Assembly: GCF_030272615.1 (NCBI RefSeq)
Contig: NC_081414.1
Coordinates: 821,745,896 to 821,809,895 of the forward strand
DNA length: 64,000 nucleotides
Source: Cryptomeria japonica
Lineage: Eukaryota > Streptophyta > Pinopsida > Cupressales > Cupressaceae
Direction: 5' to 3'
Shown: positions 1 to 11,213 of the stretch, in pieces
How positions within the stretch are numbered: the first letter of the stretch is position 1
Layout: the number at the start of each line of letters is the position of its first letter
The notes under the pieces: model-generated
Told to the model about the DNA's origin: nothing
The model's database searches: none
The model's input: only the letters and a program-made list of their open reading frames with translations
Position numbers and translations under genes: made by a program

Positions 1-569
1 GTTTACCAAGTTACTATATGGGTTACCGAGGTAATCTTATTCTAAGCACATAGAATCTGCTATAACATTCTAGATGTAAAGTTGTAGATATTTGTAGTGA
101 TTTTATTGTAATATTTTGAAGTTGTAAGAGAAACCTATAATAGGGTAAAAGACTCTAATCAAGTCTATAAATTGTAAAACCTCTAACCAAGTGCAACATT
201 TAGATTAAGTGTTGCAAAATCCTTTAGCAAGGTAGATCTAATAGATCTTGATACTCCTAACAAGGCAAGCTATCAAAAATAGTTAAACATGTAGCTCTAA
301 CTGAGCAACCTTTATTATTGCAGTAGTGAAGTTGTGGGTGCCATCCCCACCATAATTTTTCTCTCTAACCAAGAGTTTCTGCGTAACCAAAATATATGTG
401 TTATGGAGTGAATCATGTATGATTGTTATTTATTTATTTTAGCACTATATTATGTTACTTCACTATTTAGTTTATGCTTAATAGTAAAGATATTGTTAAG
501 AAAAGGATTTGAAGTACTGATTCACCCCTCTCCTCTTAGTACATTAGCTTTCTATATTAGGCCTAACCA
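1..569 (+). repeat. 5' LTR of element A, 3' half only
   Basis: Matches about 6855-7437 almost base for base, with scattered substitutions. One visible indel: the 3' copy has about 16 extra bases (GTATGCTATAAGCAAG) near 6884-6900. The LTR ends at a CA (568-569) just before the primer-binding site. The upstream part (U3, about 600 bases by comparison with 6249-6854) lies outside the window. Confidence 0.85.
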
Positions 570-570
570 T

Positions 571-582
571 TCATATCAGAGC
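571..582 (+). other. Primer-binding site of element A (decayed)
   Basis: TCATATCAGAGC directly follows the LTR end. It resembles TGGTATCAGAGC, the site complementary to the 3' end of plant initiator methionine tRNA, with changes in the first bases. The chromovirus copies in this window carry the canonical form. Confidence 0.6.
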
Positions 583-629
583 ATCAATCTTGGAAAAGGG
601 TTAACTGCCTAAAGAGAAAGATCTTATCA

Positions 630-1982
630 ATGGAAGGCTATAAACAATCTCGAAGGATTGTGTATCTGCAAGAAGAGCTGGATCATGCTAATCAAGTGAT
701 TGTAGACATGCTAAGGAAAATGCAAAAATCTTTGAAAGTGAGAAGAAGATTATCTGATGATTTGCAAGACTATGAAGAGTTAGTGGAATAAATTGAGACA
801 TCATCTAAGAACAGTATATCTGAAGAGACTGAAGAAATGATTGGAGTATTGAAAGAAAAGAACAAAGCACTGGCTAATCAACTAAAAGCAATGAAAAGAG
901 AACATGAACATTTCAGCACACAGATGACTGAAAATCTTGATGCATTGAGGACAGCCGAGGATAAAGTAAGAGATCTAGAAAGAGAGAAACAACATCTTGA
1001 AGCCTTAGTATCTGATAAGAATGATGAAATCATAAGGATGACTGGAATTCAACAAAACCTGTCAGATCAACTAGGTTATGCACATCATGAAGAAAATTTG
1101 AAAGATGATGAGAATCAAGCATTGAGACTTGAAGTATCAAGGCTGACCAATAAACTTGAAATAGAGATGAAATCCTAAGAAACATTGAAGAAGAGTTATG
1201 AAGCATCAAAGATGTTGGATGAGCAACTGAATACAAGATGACCCAACAAAGATGCAGGACTTGGTTACAAAGGAAAAGACTCTACCAAGAAGGGAATCCA
1301 TACTACCGAGAGAGGAGAATCATCAAAGCAAGTTGGAATCAAGAAGAACATCAAAAGAAAGAAGCCTATTTGCAACTACTGTGGAAATCAAGGTCACACT
1401 GCCAACATGTGCCAAATCAGAAAAGGTAAGCAATCGATTGTCACTAAGTCCAAAGGTTATTGCGACAATTGCAATAAATATGGTCACACATCTAATCAAT
1501 GTAGGATAAAGTTTGTTAACAATTATCAAAAGGCAAAATTCAAAGGGTTTTGTAAAAACTGCAATAGATATGGACATAGTACCTAGAAGTGTTGGTACAA
1601 GCAAAAGAACTATATGTGGTATGCACACTGAGCAAATACTGGAAGCTACCGAACCCACATAGATCTTAACCGACAATATGCTATAGTACCATGGGATTAC
1701 AATACAAGGATATGGTGTGAATGTTGTGGAAGATATGGACATATAAGTGCCAACTACTTTATAAGGTTTGGGATGAACAACCAAAGATCATGGAGAAATC
1801 CTGGTATGGCATGTTTTCATTGTCACAAAGTAGGACACTTGGTTGGAGATTGCAGAGATCAACCTAGAAAAGAAATTGAGGAAATAAAAGAAAAATTAAA
1901 GATGATTTGGAAAAAGAAGGAAATTGTGTCAAATGAAGAAAGCACCTTACCTACCGAGTTAGGTGCTCCTATTCCAAATTAA
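630..1982 (+). pseudogene. Element A ORF1: coiled-coil, five-zinc-knuckle gag-like protein
   Basis: One frame of 451 codons runs from ATG 630 to TAA 1980-1982 if five internal stops are ignored (TAA 789, TAA 1176, TGA 1239, TAG 1584, TGA 1629). The first ~200 residues are charged and heptad-like (for example LEREKQHLEAL), as in a long coiled coil. Then come five CX2CX4HX4C knuckles whose first cysteines are near residues 248, 278, 308, 363 and 395. The first two and the fifth look intact (CNYCGNQGHTANMC is the first). The third contains a stop before its last Cys, and in the fourth the last Cys is Tyr. Known: retroelement gag proteins usually carry one or two knuckles and bind RNA. Inference: a nucleocapsid-like RNA-binding protein. 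Broken by point changes only; no frameshift is needed. Confidence 0.75.
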
Positions 1983-2535
1983 TTGGTAAAGGTATGAAGG
2001 GACTACATTCTCTCAAGGTTAAATCTTAACAATTCCTATTTTATTATGTACTTAATTCAAAATCTGCATAATTAAGATGTAGTAGTAAGTTTGAAATTCT
2101 ATCAAAGTCTTTTGGAGCACTATACAAGAAACCTGTCAAGTTGGTGAATACAGGAAACCTGACAAGTCGGTAAATGAAGGAAGTTTGGTTACTCAGTTAA
2201 AGTGGAAAAAAAAGGAAGAAAGTTTAGTGGAACCGAGTGCATTTAATGTTTTTGACCTAACCCACACAGAGCCCGATAAGGTATATTGTGTACTTAAAGA
2301 ATTTACATAGTAATTTTCACTTACCAAGTTTTAGAGAGAGCAGAGAAAAGCAAATCAAAGGTGATCAAACCTTCTACAAAGCAAAATTCAAGGTATTTAC
2401 ATCTATCTCAACACATTGTTAAGCTGGTTTACCGATCTTATCAAGTTGTTATTATCTGCTAAGTGTGAAGCATCTATCATTTGAAAATCCTCAAACCCTA
2501 AGGATCTTTTGTTAGTTTTTATCTGAAATCTACAA
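1983..2535 (+). promoter_or_regulatory. ORF1-ORF2 spacer with possible internal promoter and telo-box
   Basis: This 553-base gap has no coding continuity. It contains AAACCCTAA at 2493-2501, about 35 bases before the ORF2 ATG; this matches the plant telo-box often found near the start of plant transcription units. A degraded TATA-like stretch (TACTTAAAG) lies near 2290-2300, followed by a purine-rich, 5'UTR-like stretch (2330-2365). The equivalent gap in element B has a much better TATA box. Inference: ORF2 had its own transcript. Splicing from the LTR promoter is an alternative. Confidence 0.35.
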
Positions 2536-5500
2536 ATGGCACCTAAGATCCAAGATCCCATCATTGTTAAGAATTTTGAAAAGCCCTCACTAAAATACTC
2601 TTTAACTCCCAAAGTTGCATCTGAACTAGATGACAAAACCGCATTTTCACTCATCCCAGATAGAGTGTTATTAGTCGAGGATGTCAGATTCTTCACCAAA
2701 TGTCGTGTGGAAGAACTCGGTCACGTTGAAATCAAAGACACATATGATGAATTGTGCACTGATGGTAAATTGGATAACAAGTATGAGCACATTAAGATCA
2801 AGGGATTAACTAAAGCCCTAACCTATCCCTGTGTGTTCAAACCCCAGTGGGTCAAGTTTCTTCTGAGAAAAGTTCATGATGATTTCATTTGGTTAGAGGA
2901 GCAACTGTTTAAGATTACCAAGGAAATCATTCATCTGATCATCGGTTACCTTATTTATGATCATGCCCGAGCTCAGAAAATGATATCACAGAAGGAATTG
3001 ATCAGTTTAACCGGAGTAGAATTAGATTGCAGAGGACTGAAATTGAACAATGTCATTGATGTAGAACTAAAATTTTCCATTAGAGTAATAGGTTACTATT
3101 TCTTCCAATCGGCAAGGGAAAATAGTGTACCCTGTGCAGCAATAGACCTAGCATACAAAATTGTGAAAAAGGGAATGAAAATTGATCTATGTGAGGTGTT
3201 GCTGAAAAACCTATTTGAGAATCTGAACACCATCAGGAAGCCAAAGAAGAACAACTTGGCTAATACACTAAAGTTTGGATCACTACTTGTATGCATGTTT
3301 TTCTATTTTGAAAAATTCTTTCCATCAGTTGGTAAAGTTGTTTGGAAACTACACTGACCAATCACCCATCATATCAATGACTTCATCAAGAAGCTAGGTG
3401 ATAATTTTAATGATATTATGGATGATTACTTTTGTAAGTTTCAAGAGAAAATGCATAACAGGTACCAGATTCCACCCAAGCTAGTGGAGAAATACAAAGA
3501 TGACATATGTTTTGAGGTAGACATTGATTACTGTTATGTGAATGTTGTGGAACCAAGAACTCAATCTTTGTCACCTATGGGTTATGAGATTGATTTTGAC
3601 ATCATACAACAACAAATTGATGCATTTATTACATTGCCAAGGCATGCTACCAAGCTGAGGTATGGAACCTATGAAGAAGTGAAGGAAAAAGTAAAAATGA
3701 GCATTGTAGTACCCAAAGCTATAAGAAAGGCAACAAAGATGATAAAGGCATTATCAGAGAAATTCAGAGAAGATTCTTCCTCCACACTTGTCAAAGGCAC
3801 TATAGCCATTACCGAAGAGGAATCTGAAGCCCAAGAGGCAGCTATAACACTGAGCACTAAATTGCCTAAGGGAAAAGTGTTGAAAAGAAAGAAATAGGAT
3901 ACGTCAAAGGCCTCATCGACTCCTCCAGCAAAGCAACCTAACACAAGAGCATCTACAACTTCATCGAGTAAGAAAACAAAGAGTGTTACTGTTCCCAAGG
4001 TAACAAAAACTTACAAGAAATCTACTCAGAGACTCATTTTGGCAAAAGAGTCTAGTGACACTGAATCTAAGGATGCAAGCAAATTTTAGATTGTCAAGAG
4101 CAAGAAGGTAAATGTACATAGTGTTGAAAATTTTTGTACTAATCTGAAGGAATATGGTGGATTTGGAGGATTTAGATATGTTAAGTATGAATCCAGAAAT
4201 GAAGATGAAAAGAAACAAATTGAAGAAGTTGTCATCTACACACTTCTAAAATTCTGATTGGCTCCATTGGAACTATCTAAGTCACTTCCAAAAGAATTAT
4301 ATGCTGATATTGATAATAGATGGCAATATGCCCTGGACTCAGAGAAATAGATCAGAGAAAGAAGTCTAGTACATCTCTTTCCTGACATGTCGGTAGCTAA
4401 AATAAAAGAACATCTGACAACCTACCACACAAAGTTCCTCATCAAACAAAAAGCCTTGAAACCGATGAATGGGCTATATATTGAAGTGGAAAATGAGACA
4501 AAAGAAAAGTGGCAAGAAATCTTTAGAAACAAGGATGCCAGTGAGCAAGCTGAAGTTGAAATAGTTGATGTCATCGAGCAAGATCCTGATGTTACTGAGC
4601 AAGACCCTACTGATACCATTCAAATAGATGAAGATATCATGGATACAGAGGAACCTGAATAGGAAATGATAGAAGGCAATGCATATGAAAAACTTGTATC
4701 CAGTGAATCAGTCTTGGAACAAGTTTAGCCTTATCCACCGATTAATCAACCTGTCTCAACCGAAGCCCCTTAGGATACAGATAAAGGCACCAAAGGTCAC
4801 AAGTCTATAGTAGGAGAAGGTACTACTCAAGAACAGATGTCTCAAGACCCTTCTAGCATTGAAAATGTTGCAACTAAGACACCAAGTACCGAGACACCAA
4901 AGGACACTACAAAGGCCAAAGAAATCGACCAAAGTGTTGCCTCTACCAAGCAACCTACCGAGGTTCATCAAGCCTCACCAGCCATTGTCTTAGTTCAATC
5001 AGTGAAAGGTAAAGAAAAGAAGATGAAAAAGCATAGTTTCAAAGTAGATTTGTCAAAACCAATAGTGTTGCCCAATGTTGATATATCCAAAGTAAATGGG
5101 CAAGCACTCATTGATTTCGGTGAACTATGCAAAGCAAAGGCTGAACAAGAGAAGCAAATGGCTATTCAAAAGAAAAATAAAGTACTTCAGAAGGTGAAAG
5201 AACTCTTAATAGATATGCTACCTAAAGCTACAATAACTAAAGATGCAGCCATCCACATTCAATTGGATGAACTCCTAACCAAGATAGAGACATCTAGAGT
5301 AGATGCATCTGAATATTTGAGCAAGCTAAAAGACAAGGAGCTCACTACAAAAATGATAGAAGAGGTATAGAAAGCTATAGCTATTGGCAAAGTTAAACTT
5401 GTCAAATTTATTGCTGAGTTGACTCCTCAACTCAAGCACATTCATTATTTATTTCAAAAACTCTCTACATTTTCTTTATTCATTAAAGACATCAAAAATA

Positions 5501-5898
5501 AAATAGAAGCAATTGAGAAATAGATCATCGATCTCTCAAATAAGTTGACCACAGAGCCCAATTCAGTTCAAAATTTTTATACAAAGTTACAAAAGCTCAT
5601 GGCTCAACAATTGGACCTAATAAATGAAGAACACAAGATCAGGATGGACATAATGACACTTCAGACATTATTCCTTCCTCATCTTTCATCTATCCAAGAA
5701 TAGATCAACTGAGCCACATACTTATCTACTACACAAGAGGGAAGCACTTCAAATGGCTTAATATAATTATTGGTTGATATTCAAGCGCAAAATTCTTTAA
5801 TGGACAGTGTAAAGGATGCCCTCTCTATCGCTTTCACCAAAGCACAGACAAAGTACAAATCCATTTTTGACCAGTTGCCACCACCGAATGGTAACTAA
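2536..5898 (+). pseudogene. Element A ORF2: large unrecognised protein, about 1120 codons
   Basis: A single frame from ATG 2536 to TAA 5896-5898, with 13 internal stops (TGA 3355, 4255, 5710; TAG 3895, 4087, 4348, 4660, 4726, 4771, 5368, 5521, 5701; TAA 5764) and no frameshift. The N-terminal ~270 residues look globular and relate to element B (both have F..IP..V and an EELG..EI..Y pattern, and FG.LLVC further on). From about residue 455 it becomes basic, then acidic and rich in T/E/P. The last ~300 residues are helical and Lys/Glu/Leu-rich, probably coiled coil. No catalytic motif of protease, RT, RNase H or integrase is seen. I do not recognise the family. Conservation of order and length in B suggests it mattered to the element. 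The ATG is chosen because the homology to B starts there. Confidence 0.7.
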
Positions 5899-6237
5899 AT
5901 TTTGATGTTTGTCAAAAAGGGGGAGTGATATAGTATTCAAAGCATCAAAGTATAGTATCAAACAAAAGGAGTGTAGTATACAGGGGGAGTATACCGAGAG
6001 TAAGCAGAGTATCCAAGAGCAGTGAACCAAGCAGTGAACAAAATAGTAAGCAAAGGACAAGAGCAGATCACCAAGCATACAAATCAGAGCTTTGTACAGT
6101 ATATTGATAAGGGGAGTATATTTGGATTTACTATTTCATTGACTATTGTATATAGTATAGTCAAATTTTGCAAAGTATATAGATTATTGAGTTATAACTC
6201 TGAAAGTAGTTTTTGTCAAACATCTCAACTAATGTCA
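5899..6237 (+). other. Element A 3' untranslated region
   Basis: Between the ORF2 stop and the polypurine tract. It contains two GGGGGAGT stretches (about 5918 and 5983) resembling extra polypurine tracts. No coding frame related to known genes is visible. Confidence 0.5.
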
Positions 6238-6248
6238 AAAGGGGAGAT
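6238..6248 (+). other. Polypurine tract of element A
   Basis: AAAAGGGGAGA immediately precedes the TGTTACTACT start of the 3' LTR, the expected position for the plus-strand primer of reverse transcription. Confidence 0.75.
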
Positions 6249-7437
6249 TGTTACTACTTATCAAGTTGCCATTAGTTTTATGTTCAAAGTTATTCTATAT
6301 ACTCTAGTAGGTTATCTCTACCAAAATATTCAGTCGGTATGCACAGTCCAATCAATTATAGAAGAAAGTAGTCAAGAGCCCAATATGCACCAAGTTGTCT
6401 ACCGACTATCATTCCATATCTATCGAGTAGCAAAGATGACACACCGAGTTGATATACACTGAGTGAAATGTGTTACCAGATTCATTGAACCTAGACATAC
6501 ATATGGAAACGTGTTACGAGATCAAGGAACAGAGAGCCATTATCACATTGGAAATTACACTTAAAGATTGTGTATGATTTCAAGGTCATCTAACCAATGA
6601 AATATTTTGCATGGTTATTCATTCAATAAAACATGTTTGTAAGATCGAAGCAATGAATGGATCACCAACATAAGAGATCTATTTATACAACATGGATTAA
6701 GATCACACATATACATGTAGCATGACATAAAGGAAGATATAGAAATATATGAAGCAAGACATGTGAAAGCACTAAGTGTTATGACTGTTATAGAGACACA
6801 GAGGTCACCGAGAAGGATTTCAGAGAACAGTCAAAGAATAGAGTAAACAAAAGGGTTTACCGAGTTACTATATGGGTTACCGAGGTATGCTATAAGCAAG
6901 GTAATCTTATTCTGAGCACATAGAATCTGCTATAACATTCTAGATGTAAAGTTGTAGATATTTGTAATGATTTTACTGTAATATTTTGAAGTTATAAGAG
7001 AAACCTATAATAGGGTAAAATACTCTAATCAAGTCTATAAACTATAAAGCCTCTAACCAGGTGCAGCATTTAGATTAAATGTTGTAAAATCCTTTAGCAA
7101 GGTAGATCTAACACATCTTGATACTCCTAACAGGGTAAGCTATCAAAAATAGCTAAACATGTAGCTCTAACCGAGCAACATTTATTATTGCAGTAGTGAA
7201 GTTGTGGGTGCCATCCCCACCATAGTTTTTATGTCTAACCAAGAGTTTTTGCATAGCCAAAATATATGTGTTATGGAGTGAATCATGTATGATTGTTATT
7301 TATTTGTTTTAGCACAATATATGTTACTGCACTATTCAATTTATGCTTAATAGTAAAGATATTGTTAAGAAAAGGATTTGAAGTACTGATTCACCCCTCC
7401 CCTCTTAGTACATTAGCTTTCCATATTGGTCTTAATA
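6249..7437 (+). repeat. 3' LTR of element A
   Basis: Starts TGTTACTACT after the polypurine tract. Its second half matches window positions 1-569. The end aligns with the 5' LTR CA terminus but here reads TTAATA, so the terminal CA is decayed. Length is about 1189 bases. The ACCGAG-rich stretch around 6806-6890 is shared with the 5' copy. Confidence 0.8.
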
Positions 7438-7439
7438 AA

Positions 7440-8270
7440 TGGTGGATGATTTAGATAGATATAGGGGGGGAAAAGGCAAAAGACCTTGAAAGGAAGAGGG
7501 AGAAGTAACATAGATAGAGGGGGATAGAAGAGGTGGGTAATTATACAAGGATGGATAATTAGAGAGGTGGAGAGGGAGGAAGGGAGAAACCTAAATAATA
7601 TTGACAGAGAGAGAGAATGGAGATGGAGAGAGGAAGAAAGGGAGAGAAACATAGAGAGGGGAGAGACAGGTGAGAGAGAAGAGAGAGAGAGGAATATGGA
7701 GAGATAGAAAGAAATATCAATACAACTGATATCCTCAACCCTATGTACCCTAAACTATGTACCATCAATCATGTACCCTATACCCTAAACCTTGTATTCT
7801 ACAACCTATTACCTAAATCCTATACAAGGGAGGGATAGGTGATGACCAGAGAGGGCAGGGAGAGAGAAAGGGAGAGAAGGAAGAATAAAGAGAAAGAGAT
7901 AGATAAGAAGAGAGGGAGAGGTGGGTAGGGAGAGACTAGGTGACCAAGAAAGGGAAGAGGTAGATAGGTAAGGGAGAGTAAGAAGAAAATAAGAGAGAAA
8001 GAGGGGTAAGGAGGTAGAGAGGAAATAATTATAAAGGAGAGAGATGTAGAGGTGAGAGATCTAGAGCCTAGGAAGAGAGAGGTGAGAGACCTAGTGTGGA
8101 AATATAGATATGAGGAAGATAGAGGGGAAGAGACAAATGGGTAATTAGACAAAGTTGGAGAGGTAAAGGAGGGAAGGAGAAACATAGGGAGAGAGAGGTT
8201 GGGAAGAAGAGGTATTGAACAAGAGAAAAAAGAGACAGTGGAGAGAAATAACAGGAGGAGAAGAGAAATG
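7440..8270 (+). repeat. Long purine-rich (GA-type) tract
   Basis: Runs of G and A on the plus strand with few pyrimidines, irregular rather than a clean microsatellite. It is broken at about 7718-7830 by a pyrimidine-containing island with two CCCTAAA words (near 7747 and 7790). Minus-strand Ser/Leu/Pro-rich frames here are composition artefacts. Confidence 0.75.
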
Positions 8271-9716
8271 TTAAAATGGGTCATATGGTGTCTTAAGGGG
8301 TCATATAGTGTCCTAAGAAGTCACATGTTATCCTAAGGGGTCATATGGTGTCCCGAGGGTCATATAGTGTCCCTAGGGGTAATATGGTGTCATTGGAGGT
8401 CATATGGTGTCCTAAGGGGTCATATCATGTTGTTAGGGGTCATTTGGGGTCCTCAGGGGCCACACATGTTTTTGAATGCCATATGCCCCTTTAGGACACC
8501 ATATGGTCTTAAGGGATCATATGTTGTCTTAAGGGGCCATATGGTGTCCTAAGGGGTCATATGGTGTTTTTAGGGGTCATATGGGGTCCCAAGGGGCCAC
8601 ACGTGTCAAAATACCATATGACTCCTTAGGACACCATATGACCTAGTAGGACATGATTTGGTCCTAAGGGGTAATATGGTCTTGTTAGGGGTCATATGGG
8701 GTCTTAAGGGGCCACAAATATGTTAGAACACCATATGACCCCTTAGGGCACCATATGATCCAGTAGGACATCATTTGGTCCTAAGGGGTCATATGGTGTC
8801 CTAAGTGGTCATCACATGTACTAGGATGTTAAAATAGGTCATTTGGTGTCCTCAGGTGACATATGGGGTCCTATGGTATCGTTAAGGATTATGTGGGGTC
8901 CTAAGGGGTCACACATATGTTAGAACACCATATGACCCCTTAGGACATCATCTTGTCCTAAAGGGTCATATGGTGTCCTAAGGGGTCATGTCATACATAC
9001 CAGGGTGTCCTAATGGGTCATATGGTGTACTAAGGGGTCATATGGTGTTCTAACACATGTGTGGCCTCTTGAGACCCCATATGACCCCTTAGGACACCAT
9101 ATGACCCATTAGGATAACATATGGTTCTAAGGGGTCATATGGTGTCCTAAGGGGTGATATGGTGTCGTTAGGGGTCATTTGGCATCATAAGGGGCCACAC
9201 GTGTTAAAACACCATATGACCCCTTAGGACACCATATGACCCATAAGGACATCATATGGTCCTAAGAGGTCATATGGTGTCGTTAGGGGTCATATGTGGT
9301 CCTAAGCTACCACATCTGTTAGAACACCATATGTCCCCTTACAACACCACATCATCCATTAGGACATCATATGGTGTCGTTAGGTGTCATATAGGGTCCT
9401 AAGGGGCCGCACATGTGTTAGAACACCATATGACCCCTTAGGACACCATATGACCCATTAGGATATCATATGGTCCTAAGGGGTCATATGGTGTCATTAG
9501 AGATCATACGGGGTCCTAAGGGACCGCACGTGTTAGAATACCATATGACCCCTTAGGACACCATATGACCCATTAGGACATCATATGATCCTAAGGGATC
9601 ATATGGTGTTCTAACACATGTGTGCCCCCCTAGGACCATATATGACCCCTTTGGACACCATATGACCCCTTAGGACCATATGATGTCCTAATGGGTCATA
9701 AGATTTCCTAAGGGGT
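8271..9716. repeat. Dyad satellite of 20-bp CATATG-centred units in both orientations
   Basis: About 1.45 kb of degenerate units close to CCTAAGGGGTCATATGGTGT and its reverse complement. I count about 40 exact CATATG words. Direct units run head to tail at about 20 bases, then switch to inverted units. Junctions such as GGGGCCACACGTGTTA recur roughly every 100-200 bases (near 8456, 8591, 8708, 8907, 9190, 9304, 9401, 9510), giving a higher-order repeat with hairpin potential. No gene lies inside. Confidence 0.9.
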
Positions 9717-10229
9717 CTAATAGATAAAATAATTAAGTAAAAAAAATAAAATTATATATATACACTTTTAAATTTTATTATGCCACAAAGAGGACTTAGC
9801 TATCCTATTTATGTAAGGGATACATACAAATTTATTTAGTTATAAGGGGTTGAAATGATTAAGGCATACATACATACTCTCATTTTGGGCATTGACCAAG
9901 AGAATCTCATAGATCGAATTAGACTCACTTGATAATGATGAGAATTTCTTTTTTACCTTCTTTTAGTATTGAAAAGTATATTTTGAAAGGTTAATACATA
10001 CCTTTAAAGGATTGGAATATGATAATTCATCAAAGAGTATTTTTTTAGTTTTAATATGTATGTATTACTAGGAAATTTGTATCAACCTTTTTTAATGTTC
10101 AGAATAATGAAAATTTAATTTTTTAGCATTGCATATATTAATTTTTAATATGGTGGTCCCTCTATGGCATGATAAGTTCCACGTGTATCGTATGAACCAA
10201 TGATTGACATGAAGAAGCTAGGCCAAAAC
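9717..10229. other. AT-rich spacer, nothing recognised
   Basis: AT-rich sequence between the satellite and the left LTR of element B. It has a short TATATATA run near 9755 but no coding frame, repeat or structural RNA I can support. Confidence 0.5.
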
Positions 10230-11001
10230 TGTTAGGATTCCCAAAGATACTGAGAGGGGGGTGAATCAGTATCTAACAGGTTATCATATTTCTGACCTTA
10301 TTAAATAAATTGCATTCCAAAACAGTGTATCGGTAAACAAGAATTACTGCAGTAAATATTAACAATAAACTTAACATAGAAAGAACACCATAACACAAGA
10401 TTTTTAGCAAGGAAACCCGATGTGGGAAAAACCTCGGTGGGATTTGTGACCCACAATATTCACTCACTGGCTAATGAATGGATATTACTTACAATAGTGG
10501 TGCCTGCACATGTTGGAAGGCCAACTGCCTAGAGCTCACTGCTCAATTACAAAAGGAAGTCTCACTGACTTACAAAATGGATTATGGAAATCCAATGTGA
10601 TGTACTGCTACAAAAAACATCTGCTATGCTAATTTCAGTACCAGTTTAAGCTCATACAACAACCATTAACCTTACTCCAAAATCTGCCTTAATATTCACT
10701 CATCATATCCATCCTATCATCTATGTGTATGTCCCAAATGATCTTCAAGATCTCATACTTATATATGAGTCTTATTACAATATGGTATGTCGGCTTAGAA
10801 AAAGATATTATAATTAAATACAATAATCAAAATCCTATTGGCGGGGGTGTCGGTAATTATCTTTGTCATTGTCGGTGAACTATCTGTCGGTGTAGAGTAT
10901 ATTGGTGTTAGTGCCTACCAGTGCCTTAGGATTGCAAGGTTGCCATCAATGACAATACCTTCAATAATCTACAATTCTCATTGGAGTGTGCAATGCCAAC
11001 A
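10230..11001 (-). repeat. 3' LTR of element B
   Basis: Plus-strand edges TGTTAGG and CCAACA, 772 bases, matching 28182-28956 with scattered substitutions and small indels. On the minus strand it begins TGTTGGCATTGCACAC directly after the polypurine tract. Confidence 0.9.
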
Positions 11002-11013
11002 ATCTCCCCCTTT
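11002..11013 (-). other. Polypurine tract of element B
   Basis: The minus strand reads AAAGGGGGAGAT just before the LTR start. A similar motif precedes the 3' LTR of element A. Confidence 0.75.
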
Positions 11014-11213
11014 GGCATTGATGGCAACAACCATGATAAAAATTCAAAATTGTATCCAAAAATTGAAGTCCAAAAATATTACCAAACTTGTGTGCTCCCC
11101 CTGAGCAGATGATCTATAAGTCATTGGATTTTTCTCTTCTCCACTATTCCCCCTTTGACATCAATGACAAAGGTTGTCAAAATGTCACTTGAGTGTAGTT
11201 ATCAGCTAGAACC

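Larger units (their letters stand above)
1..7437 (+). mobile_element. Element A: pol-less two-ORF LTR retrotransposon (5' end cut by window)
   Basis: Seen: sequence at 1-569 recurs at about 6855-7437, so both ends are LTRs and the window opens inside the 5' LTR. A decayed tRNA-iMet type primer-binding site follows the 5' LTR (571-582) and a polypurine tract AAAAGGGGAGA precedes the 3' LTR. The interior holds two long frames in one orientation, ORF1 (630-1982) and ORF2 (2536-5898). No protease, RT, RNase H or integrase motif is visible in any frame. Known: primer site, polypurine tract and TGTTA-type LTR start resemble plant Copia elements. Inference: a non-autonomous element that moved with enzymes supplied in trans. 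Element B (10230-28956) has the same architecture. The target-site duplication cannot be tested because the left edge is outside the window. Confidence 0.8.

Noticed and set aside
7718-7830. Interstitial telomere (CCCTAAA) repeats
   Set aside because: Only two words occur and not in tandem; chance or very old decay.
7413-8284. Ser/Leu/Pro-rich minus-strand reading frames
   Set aside because: They lie in the purine-only tract; the open frames come from composition and show no domain.
8271-9716. CRISPR-like array
   Set aside because: Repeats are degenerate, in both orientations, with no unique spacers; it is a satellite in plant-like DNA.
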